This document shows, piece after piece, positions 6,821 through 11,807 of a stretch of DNA of 11,807 bases (positions are counted from its first letter, which is position 1; each line of letters starts with the position of its first letter). Position numbers and translations under genes: made by a program. The DNA is taken from contig PMDX01000113.1 of NCBI GenBank assembly GCA_003154635.1, positions 1 to 11,807 on the forward strand, given 5' to 3'. The notes beneath the pieces were generated by a model, which had not been told where the DNA came from, searched no databases, and saw only the letters and a list, made by a program, of their open reading frames with translations. This DNA is from Actinomycetota bacterium. GTDB lineage: Bacteria; Actinomycetota; Geothermincolia; Fen-727; Anoxymicrobiaceae.

Positions 6821-8336
6821 TTTCGTCCCCCTGGAAACACAGATGCCCGCGGTTCATCACGCCGTTCGGATCGAAAATGCGCTTGACCTTTCTCAGCGCG
6901 GCCACCGTGTCGCCGCACCGCTCGTAAGCGACACGCGTCCACGGCTCGTACGGCCGCGAGAAGAACGCCCCCGCTTCGGCGAGCGCGGCACAGGCATCGG
7001 AGACCAGCCCGCTCATGCGCGCCGTCTCGGCCTCGTCGCGCGGGTCGTAAAAGAGCGTTAGCTCCACCTGGCACAACCGCCCGTGCTGGATGGGTTGAAC
7101 GTACACGCCTTTCTCTTCCGGCTGGTACCCGGCCTGCGCTATCATGCCGTCTATCAGCTCGAGCATCGGGGGCACGCCATCCAGTGTGGTCAAAAAGAAG
7201 ATATCGCGGTAGCCGCCCTTGGGACGCGTCTTGCAGTACGGCTCGGGTGAAGCGTCCTCGAGCAGTTTATCCAAGCTGTCGGCGCTCGCGCCGGCGATTG
7301 CGTCGGTGAGCTTCAGACCGAGTTCTGCTGCGTGTTCGCGGATATCGTGCTCCTGATAAGCGACCCGCTTCTCGGGCTGGAGCTCGTAGCCGGAGACCCC
7401 CAGTACGGCCGTGTACGGTGCCAGGTCCTCGGCGCTGACGGGTTCACACCCTTCCCCGGAAGCAAGGCAGGCCAGGCACGAGAGCTCGAAATCGTTGAAT
7501 ATCATGAACTCATCGGCAAGTTTACGCCTGATCAGCCGGTAGGCGAGCTCGGCCAGCGTGGCGAAATCGCCAGCCGGAACGAAATACAACCGGTGGATGC
7601 GCGGTTTTACCTCGAGCTTGATCGAAGCCCAGGTCACTATGCCCATCGTCCCCTGCGCGCCCTGGATCACCCTGACGAGGTCCGTCTGCGCCGGGCCCAT
7701 CGGGTTCTTCTGCGCGGCGCCCACTGCCCACTGCTGTTCGAGTGTGCCGGGGCCTGAAGCGCCGCCCGTACGAAAGAAATCGCCCGTGCCGAACACGACC
7801 TCGGTGCAGAGCAACGGGTCGGTCATGTCCCAGTGATACTTCGGGATGACAATAGGCTCCCTGTCAAGGCTGGACGCGACCACCGACTTGGTCGCACGCG
7901 GCAGGAGAGGCGACAGGACCTTAAGGCCGGCCTCGCGGGCCGCAGCGTGGAGTTGCCCGAAGGTGACACCCGGCTCCACAAGCGCCACCTTGTTCCGGCG
8001 GTCAATCCTCACTATGCGGTCCATTCGCGACATATCCACGACGACGCCCGGGGTACTCTCGGCCAGTATCGCGGTGCCACCTCGGGTGTGCGGCGGTCCT
8101 GAAGAGACAGGCACGAGATTGAGTCGCAGCCTGTTCGCCAGATCGACAAGCGCCTTGACTTCGTCGGGGTCCCCGGGGCGAACTATTGCGTCGGGCTTCA
8201 GGCGCTCAGCACCGTTCATCCCGACCTGCCCGCAAGCAAACGCGTCGAGATCTGATGGGTCGAGCAGGACGTTGCCCTTGCCCACGGCCTCGGTGAGACC
8301 ATCGATGATCTCCTGCGAACCGCCCCCCGGACCCAT
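6807..8336 (-). CDS. FAD-binding oxidoreductase (GlcD-like, PCMH/VAO superfamily)
   Basis: This 509-residue protein starts at the ATG whose A is also the last base of the upstream TAA (TAATG), with GGAGG five bases before the ATG; the frame is open further upstream, but that stretch overlaps the previous gene. Residues about 48-245 form the FAD-binding domain, with DAIVRPGDPDEVKALVDLAN, the loop VPVSSGPPHTRGGTA (76-89), VVVDMSRMDRIVRIDRRN and GAQGTMGIVTWASIKLEVKP. Residues about 250-509 are the FAD-oxidase C-terminal domain, ending in the family tail KVKRIFDPNGVMNRGHLC. It is the same length as GlcD (about 499). With the Fe-S protein and second flavin protein it probably forms a 2-hydroxyacid or alcohol dehydrogenase complex. 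The glycine-rich FAD loop is altered (SSGPPHTRGG rather than GGGTxxxGG), so cofactor mode and substrate are open. Confidence 0.9.
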   Translation of the reverse strand: MGPGGGSQEIIDGLTEAVGKGNVLLDPSDLDAFACGQVGMNGAERLKPDAIVRPGDPDEVKALVDLANRLRLNLVPVSSGPPHTRGGTAILAESTPGVVVDMSRMDRIVRIDRRNKVALVEPGVTFGQLHAAAREAGLKVLSPLLPRATKSVVASSLDREPIVIPKYHWDMTDPLLCTEVVFGTGDFFRTGGASGPGTLEQQWAVGAAQKNPMGPAQTDLVRVIQGAQGTMGIVTWASIKLEVKPRIHRLYFVPAGDFATLAELAYRLIRRKLADEFMIFNDFELSCLACLASGEGCEPVSAEDLAPYTAVLGVSGYELQPEKRVAYQEHDIREHAAELGLKLTDAIAGASADSLDKLLEDASPEPYCKTRPKGGYRDIFFLTTLDGVPPMLELIDGMIAQAGYQPEEKGVYVQPIQHGRLCQVELTLFYDPRDEAETARMSGLVSDACAALAEAGAFFSRPYEPWTRVAYERCGDTVAALRKVKRIFDPNGVMNRGHLCFQGDENGAH

Positions 8337-8662
8337 TACCCCTCCATCGCTTTCAGTATTCCACGATTGACGGCGCGCTTCACCACGGGTAAGTCGAGAA
8401 GTCGGGAGACGACGCTCATCACCCTGTCGTTCCCGAACACGCGCCATAGCGGCGCCGACCAACCAAGTAGCATATCGACTTTTCGGAGGGGGCCCGGGCT
8501 CGTCCCTTCCACTCTGGCGGCGACGTCCCTGATGCCGGCGCTGTTTCCTGATGACTCCAGCGCCTCGCCGACCATGGAGAGGGCTTTATCGAGAGCTCCG
8601 CTGCGGTAGGCGGCGGAAAGGACGTCAAAGACCTGCTCCTGTTTAAGTTCTGGTTTCCTCAT
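8336..8662 (-). CDS. Small helical protein of unknown function leading the redox operon
   Basis: This is a 108-residue protein not recognised with confidence. The open frame reaches upstream to 8731. The ATG at 8662 is chosen because GGGAGG lies five bases before it, and a promoter -10 lies 20 bases upstream, so longer forms would start before the transcript. It begins MRKPELKQEQVFDVLSAAYR and appears mostly alpha-helical, with hydrophobic stretches MLLGWSAPLWRVF and VVSRLLDLPVVKRAV but no cysteines or clear transmembrane span. Similarity in feel to DUF1641-type redox-operon proteins crossed my mind but is not supported by a motif. Its stop overlaps the next gene as TAATG, so it is co-translated with the FAD subunit. 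Accessory or assembly roles are guesses. Confidence 0.72.
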   Translation of the reverse strand: MRKPELKQEQVFDVLSAAYRSGALDKALSMVGEALESSGNSAGIRDVAARVEGTSPGPLRKVDMLLGWSAPLWRVFGNDRVMSVVSRLLDLPVVKRAVNRGILKAMEG

Positions 8663-8682
8663 TTCAACCTCCCAACCTCGTG

Positions 8683-8710
8683 ATTCTACCATGTTCAGGT
8701 CCGATGTCAC
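8683..8710 (-). promoter_or_regulatory. Promoter of the four-gene redox operon
   Basis: Read on the - strand, GTGACA (8710-8705) matches five of six -35 bases. It is followed by a 16-base spacer and TAGAAT (8688-8683), which matches five of six -10 bases. The predicted start gives a leader of about 14 bases that still contains GGGAGG before the ATG at 8662. No second promoter is needed, because all four genes overlap or nearly touch. Confidence 0.6.
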
Positions 8711-8720
8711 GCTCCGAAAC

Positions 8721-8750
8721 CAGGTTGCCACATAGCACCTGTCCTGGTGC
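8721..8750. other. Overlapping short dyads in a divergent promoter region
   Basis: CAGGT (8721-8725) pairs with ACCTG (8737-8741), and GCACC (8735-8739) pairs with GGTGC (8746-8750). They lie just upstream of the redox-operon -35 box and between two divergent genes, where an operator would be expected. Arms of only 5 bp can arise by chance. I see no good promoter for the + strand esterase in 8711-8840. Confidence 0.3.
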
Positions 8751-8840
8751 AGGATAAAGGCGGTTGGATGGGCGAAACGCGGGCACCGTGGAGTTGGGTT
8801 ATCATTGGAGGACGCACGATTCGATACCTGGAAACTTGCG

Positions 8841-8845
8841 GGAGG
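8841..8845 (+). promoter_or_regulatory. Ribosome-binding site fixing the esterase GTG start
   Basis: GGAGG is five bases before the GTG at 8851. The same frame offers a TTG at 8764 without a comparable site. A nearby ATG at 8847 is out of frame and too close to the site. Confidence 0.6.
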
Positions 8846-8850
8846 AATGC

Positions 8851-9756
8851 GTGAAGACCCTGCGCATGTACATTCAGAAAGCCCTGACCGCCGTCGGAGA
8901 ACGGATAGCCAGGATCCTAATCGTCAACAGGAGGTTGCCGAAGGCGGTCGGTATCTTCACCGACATCCGCTACGGAACCGACTTGAGGAAGCAGCGCGTC
9001 GACGTCTACATCCCGTACGGTGAGCCGCCTTACCCTGTCCTCGTCTATATCCACGGGGGAAGCTTCCACTTCGTTGACAAGAAGACCTACAGGAGGCTGT
9101 GCAGCGTCTTTGCCAGCAACGGTTTCCTGGTGATAAACGCAGACTACCGCCTGGCTCCGAGAAACACATTTCCGAAGCAGTTCTCTGATGTGGGCAGGGC
9201 GGTTCGCTGGGCTTTCGATAACGCGGGCCGTTTCGGCGGCGACTCAAACAGGATGTTCCTCGGTGGAGACTCGGCCGGGGCTTGCCTGATATCGGCGTAC
9301 GCTTCAGTCAACGGAAAAAGAGAGCTCATGGATGCCCTTTCCATCGACGAGGGGATTCCGCGCGAGAGCATTCGGGGTATTCTGCTGTTCTACGGTCTGT
9401 ACGATTTTGAAACGGTCCTTGACACCGGCTTCTCCCAGATAGAGGTTATGGCGCACGGGTTCATGGGAGCCGATCCGCTGGTCTACGGGCAGAGGGCCAG
9501 TGTCGCGTCTTCCATAAGGCACCTGGACGCACAGTTCCCGCCGTCGCTGCTGGTCTCAGGCGAGGAGGACCTGCTGCATTCCGAGACGGTGGCGTTCGAG
9601 AAGGAGCTGGAACGGGTGGGAGTGGAGCACGAGACCGTCTATATCGGGAAGTCGTGGTACCACGGCGGATCCCACGGGTTCATTATGGCGTTCTTCCTCC
9701 CATCGGCGAAGCGCGCCACCAACGCCGCCGTGCGCTTCCTGAAGGCGCACAGCTGA
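8851..9756 (+). CDS. Alpha/beta-hydrolase fold-3 carboxylesterase (hormone-sensitive-lipase family)
   Basis: This 301-residue enzyme, counted from GTG 8851, shows all the family landmarks. The oxyanion-hole motif HGGSF is at 68-72, DYRLAP at 98-103, the nucleophile elbow GDSAG at 139-143 with Ser141, the acid in GEED with Asp240, and the catalytic His275 in GGSHGF. Length fits the HSL/BD-FAE group (about 300). It hydrolyses short acyl esters or related carboxyl esters; the natural substrate cannot be told. No signal peptide is clear, although residues 12-30 are amphipathic and basic (ALTAVGERIARILIVNRR), so a cytoplasmic enzyme is likely. It is divergent from the redox operon with a 188-base shared upstream region. 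Co-regulation with it, for example esters supplying an alcohol or hydroxyacid, is speculation. Confidence 0.9.
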   Translation: MKTLRMYIQKALTAVGERIARILIVNRRLPKAVGIFTDIRYGTDLRKQRVDVYIPYGEPPYPVLVYIHGGSFHFVDKKTYRRLCSVFASNGFLVINADYRLAPRNTFPKQFSDVGRAVRWAFDNAGRFGGDSNRMFLGGDSAGACLISAYASVNGKRELMDALSIDEGIPRESIRGILLFYGLYDFETVLDTGFSQIEVMAHGFMGADPLVYGQRASVASSIRHLDAQFPPSLLVSGEEDLLHSETVAFEKELERVGVEHETVYIGKSWYHGGSHGFIMAFFLPSAKRATNAAVRFLKAHS

Positions 9757-9778
9757 TCAGCGCGGCGCTGGAGCAGGA

Positions 9779-9794
9779 ACCCCCCCGGGGGGGT
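9779..9794. repeat. A-C7-G7-T perfect palindrome
   Basis: Seven C then seven G, bounded by A and T, give a 16-base perfect palindrome 22 bases after the esterase stop. It has no loop and no adjacent T tract, so it is not a standard terminator. Such homopolymer runs are prone to slippage and to sequencing error. Confidence 0.5.
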
Positions 9795-9836
9795 AATCGG
9801 CCTGGTCGCCAAGACGCATGACATTAGACAAGTGCG

Positions 9837-9854
9837 CGATAATCCGTCTTATCG
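9837..9854. repeat. Second dyad CGATAA-N6-TTATCG (dif-like site or operator)
   Basis: CGATAA (9837-9842) and TTATCG (9849-9854) flank TCCGTC. With its left context GTGCG it reads as an 11-base arm, a six-base centre and an 11-base arm, the layout of a Xer site. The left arm GTGCGCGATAA is close to the XerC arm of E. coli dif. It matches the dyad at 181-202 in both arms and at four of six central bases in the same orientation. No gene starts beside it. Confidence 0.55.
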
Positions 9855-9874
9855 AACGCCAGGGCGTCTCAGGG

Positions 9875-9890
9875 ATATCTGCTGATTATC
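9875..9890 (+). repeat. Second copy of the ATATCTGCT(G)ATTATC motif
   Basis: ATATCTGCTGATTATC repeats the 15 bases at 275-289 that carry the extended -10 of the nucleotidyltransferase promoter, with one extra G. It follows the second dyad, as the first copy follows the first dyad. No TTGACA is present upstream, so an active promoter here is unlikely. Confidence 0.45.
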
Positions 9891-9927
9891 TGTTCTACTT
9901 CTCACTTTGATACGAGCCTCTGCAAGT

Positions 9928-9964
9928 TAAAACAAAGCGAAGGGCCATCTCGATAAGATGACCC
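9928..9964 (-). terminator. Probable intrinsic terminator of the small - strand gene
   Basis: On the - strand GGGTCATCT (9964-9956) and AGATGGCCC (9950-9942) form a 9-bp stem around TATCG, with a U-G wobble that is a mismatch on the other strand, so the hairpin favours - strand RNA. A T-rich run, TTCGCTTTGTTTT, follows. It begins 27 bases after the TAG at 9992. Confidence 0.65.
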
Positions 9965-9991
9965 GTTGACTTCGGCTGATAGGCGGGTTAG

Positions 9992-10252
9992 CTACCGCGC
10001 GTCATCCTGGTCGGATTCCCTCAGAAGAGCCATTACTGTTTCATCTTCTCGCAAGCGCTGGGCAGCGTCTTCCTCCTGCTCCTGTTTGGACACCTCTTCC
10101 GGGGTGGGCATCCGGGTAAGGTCGATCTCGACACCCAGGCTTTCCGCCAGCTGTTTGATGGCTCTTTCGCGAGCCTCAGAGGCGTTCCTCAGATTGACAA
10201 GCCGTCTATTGAAGCGGCTAAAAGTCTTGGACACTTGTTTTTCTAAAGCCAT
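9992..10252 (-). CDS. Small charged protein of unknown function (86 residues)
   Basis: This is not a recognised family. The ATG at 10252 has AGGAG five bases upstream, and a terminator hairpin follows the TAG, so it is a complete transcription unit. The protein is strongly charged and predicted helical. A basic N-terminal half (VSKTFSRFNRRLVNLRNASE, then RERAIKQLAE) is followed by an acidic Gln/Glu-rich C-terminal half (EEVSKQEQEEDAAQRLRED). It has no Cys, no signal peptide and no membrane span. A short coiled coil is plausible from the Leu and Ala spacing. It lies between the second dyad and the serine hydrolase gene, read in the same direction as the latter with 98 bases between. A nucleic-acid-binding or adaptor role cannot be excluded; no function is proposed. 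Confidence 0.7.
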   Translation of the reverse strand: MALEKQVSKTFSRFNRRLVNLRNASEARERAIKQLAESLGVEIDLTRMPTPEEVSKQEQEEDAAQRLREDETVMALLRESDQDDAR

Positions 10253-10350
10253 CCTGTCTCCTGTCCGAACGGTGACTCGCGCCAGAATTTGGGTGTAGAC
10301 ACATTTCTATAAACATTATCGAACCAGAAACGGAATTAGATGAGTGCAGT
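10253..10350. other. Gap between serine hydrolase and small gene, with a TTATCGAAC half-site
   Basis: Besides the AGGAG of the small gene, this 98-base gap holds TTATCGAAC at 10316-10324, identical to the right half of the second dyad (9849-9857). On its left, ATAA lies only three bases away, so the spacing is not that of the full dyads. TTTCT and AGAAA (- strand, around 10327-10305) can pair weakly. No convincing promoter or terminator is seen. Confidence 0.4.
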
Positions 10351-11807
10351 TTATGGGTACGAATCTATGACCGCCTGGGTAATCCTGCGGATCAGTGCCG
10401 TACTCTGCGTATAGTCCGCCAGACCATTGCTTCTCGTATAGATCGCAAGCACGTAAGTACGGCCGTTATAGATTATGACCGCCACGTCATGGAGGTTATT
10501 GTTGAGATTGCCGTATTTGTGATACACAACGGCTCCTGCCGGAAGGGCGGCGGGAATCAAGGTTTCGTTGTTTGTGTTCTGCATGAAGGACAGCAGCAAG
10601 CCGGTGTCATTCTGGTTCAACAGCTGACGGCTGTACATTTCCCGCAACAGCAGAGCCATGTCAGAAGCCGTGATCGTGTTTGCGTTGACATCAAAAGACG
10701 CAATCCCGATCTGGTGGGCGTATCGCTCGAGATTGTCCCAACCCAGCATGTTCTTCAGAGTGTGCCACGAATCGTTGTTGCTCTGGTTAATCATCTGCTG
10801 CAGATGCCATCGCACGCTGTGACCGCCAACGGACGCGTCCAGGGAGACGTTGCCCTGCTCCACTTGCTGGAGAAGATAGCAGGCCGTCAGCACCTTGGTG
10901 GTGCTTGCCGCCGTGAATGGTTGCTGATAGCCGGCGTTCACCACAGACCCAGAATCCATTTCGACAAAGCCTATCCCCGCAGTCATGCCTGGATACCGGC
11001 TCAGTATCGAGGCGAACGTAGAACCCAGGTCCACTTCCTCGGGGCCCCCATACATTGCCCTCTCGGCAATAACGGGAACGCTGCTCGTGACCCTGGTCGC
11101 TACCTCGTAGACACCCGGGACCGTGTCTGCCACGTTGAAGGTCTTACGACTGTTGGCAGGGATCGTCTCGAATGGTCCTCCGACAAGCCCGGTTGGGGTC
11201 ATGTATGTAAGCTGGATTCTTGCCGGCACGCTGTTCGGGTTCTGCACTAGCACCCATGTTTCGAAGCCGGTGCCGGTGCACCCCTCGGCCAGATACCAGG
11301 TCACGGAAGGTTCGGTTGCCCCTATTGAGTCGTGCCCCTCGATTCTCCCGTTCCAGTAAACGGCCCTCTCGGCTATGACCGGCTGCGTTGATTCGACCTT
11401 GGTGGAGACGGACCAGTCGTTTGGTACAGCAGTCGACACATCCACTGACCGGCGGCTGTGGGGGGCAAGGTTCAGGCGAGGTCCCGGCTTCTCTCCGGTC
11501 TCGGTCATGAAAGTGAGACTGACCGATGCCGGACTGTCTCCGGGGTTCTGGACCAGCACCCACGTCTCAAAGCTACCACCGGTGCAGCCTTCGGCGAGAT
11601 ACCAGGTATCATGAGGCGCAGTTACCCCTACAGAGTCATGGGCACCCTTTCTGCCGTTCCAGTAGACAGCCCTCTCCGCAACGACCGGCAACTTTGCCGT
11701 AACGACTGTTGACACATCCCAGTTATTCGGCACGACGTCTGCCACGTTGAAGCTATTCCTGGAGTTTGGAGGAAGTGTAGCGGACGGTCCCGGCTTCTCG
11801 CCTTCAG
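10351..11807 (-). CDS. Module-stalk serine hydrolase (penicillin-recognising/class A beta-lactamase fold), N-terminus outside window
   Basis: The frame is open to the window edge; a GTG at 11745 lies inside a module and is not the start. The visible 484 residues begin within one module, followed by two more that open with WYLAEGC at about 11604 and 11298 (the usual module length of about 100 residues). From about 11040 to the TAA at 10351-10353 is a serine hydrolase domain of about 230 residues. It has S-T-T-K (active Ser codon near 10905), S-N-N in place of SDN (near 10782) and K-Y-G in place of KTG (near 10518). The omega-loop ExxLN of true class A beta-lactamases is not seen. A secreted peptidoglycan-related or peptidase-like enzyme on a stalk is more likely than antibiotic resistance. 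Confidence 0.88.
   Translation of the reverse strand, partial: EGEKPGPSATLPPNSRNSFNVADVVPNNWDVSTVVTAKLPVVAERAVYWNGRKGAHDSVGVTAPHDTWYLAEGCTGGSFETWVLVQNPGDSPASVSLTFMTETGEKPGPRLNLAPHSRRSVDVSTAVPNDWSVSTKVESTQPVIAERAVYWNGRIEGHDSIGATEPSVTWYLAEGCTGTGFETWVLVQNPNSVPARIQLTYMTPTGLVGGPFETIPANSRKTFNVADTVPGVYEVATRVTSSVPVIAERAMYGGPEEVDLGSTFASILSRYPGMTAGIGFVEMDSGSVVNAGYQQPFTAASTTKVLTACYLLQQVEQGNVSLDASVGGHSVRWHLQQMINQSNNDSWHTLKNMLGWDNLERYAHQIGIASFDVNANTITASDMALLLREMYSRQLLNQNDTGLLLSFMQNTNNETLIPAALPAGAVVYHKYGNLNNNLHDVAVIIYNGRTYVLAIYTRSNGLADYTQSTALIRRITQAVIDSYP
11040..11807 (-). repeat. In-gene module repeats in the serine hydrolase gene
   Basis: Two complete modules and the end of a third encode WYLAEGCTG, FETWVLVQNP and VIAERAVYWNGR with 102-residue spacing. 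They are closer to each other than to the copies at 1385-2605. Fragments such as the stretches around 11276-11300 and 11581-11606 are nearly the same at DNA level. Confidence 0.8.

Noticed and set aside
8337..8462. 42-codon N-terminal extension of the first FAD gene
   Set aside because: It overlaps the end of the 108-residue gene, its residues are Arg-rich without family similarity, and the ATG at 8336 has GGAGG and a TAATG junction.
8764..8850. TTG start giving 29 extra residues to the esterase
   Set aside because: No ribosome site; the GTG at 8851 has GGAGG at ideal distance and the family fold does not need the extension.
10903..10905. Antibiotic-resistance beta-lactamase call based on the SxxK motif
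   Set aside because: The SDN and KTG motifs are altered and the ExxLN loop is not visible; a wall-related serine hydrolase is the safer call.
10489..11250. 253-codon + strand frame opposite the serine hydrolase gene
   Set aside because: Antisense shadow; the - strand frame holds SxxK, SNN and KYG motifs and module repeats.
11743..11745. GTG as start of the serine hydrolase protein
   Set aside because: The frame stays open to the window edge and the upstream residues continue the module pattern (GEKPGPSATLPPNSR), so the GTG is an internal Val.

Overview
The window is high-G+C DNA with compact, often overlapping genes, strong AGGAGG-type ribosome sites and what looks like a leaderless promoter. 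Three separate genes carry a repeated, roughly 100-residue extracellular module of the form (W/F/Y)Y(L/M)xEG...NPN...ER(S/A)MYWN. From memory, this style of module occurs in deep-branching, often anaerobic Actinobacteriota, so an actinobacterial lineage is my best inference. Nothing here proves it, since there is no rRNA or marker gene.

Left end (1-1384, + strand): the last 39 codons of a module-bearing protein are followed by a clear intrinsic terminator. Next comes a dyad of the form CGATAA-N6-TTATCG and a strong promoter whose predicted start point falls on the ATG of the next gene. That promoter drives a two-gene toxin-antitoxin-like unit: a winged-helix/minimal nucleotidyltransferase fusion, then an overlapping HEPN-fold gene whose RX4H-type motif appears as K...Y. 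A short convergent gap contains a tRNA-3'-end-like sequence.

Middle (1385-8710, - strand): a secreted or lipid-anchored 773-residue protein combines a seven-Asp-box beta-propeller with four modules. Upstream of it lies a tightly packed four-gene redox operon with its own promoter. In transcription order it encodes a small helical protein, a GlcD-like FAD oxidase/dehydrogenase, an HdrD/GlcF-like iron-sulfur protein with two CCG domains, and a second FAD-binding subunit. The layout resembles the GlcD/E/F type of 2-hydroxyacid dehydrogenase, where flavin subunits pass electrons to an Fe-S subunit; the substrate cannot be told from the sequence. A divergent + strand gene encodes an HSL-family carboxylesterase.

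Right end (9757-11807): a gap holds a C7G7 palindrome, a second CGATAA-N6-TTATCG dyad and a second copy of the ATATCTGCT(G)ATTATC motif that forms the -10 region of the toxin-antitoxin promoter. It also holds the terminator of a small charged - strand protein. The window ends inside a - strand gene whose protein joins the modules to a penicillin-binding-type serine hydrolase domain.

The least explained signals are the two related dyads about 9.65 kb apart, which look like dif/Xer sites or paired operators, and the use of one surface module as a stalk for different heads.
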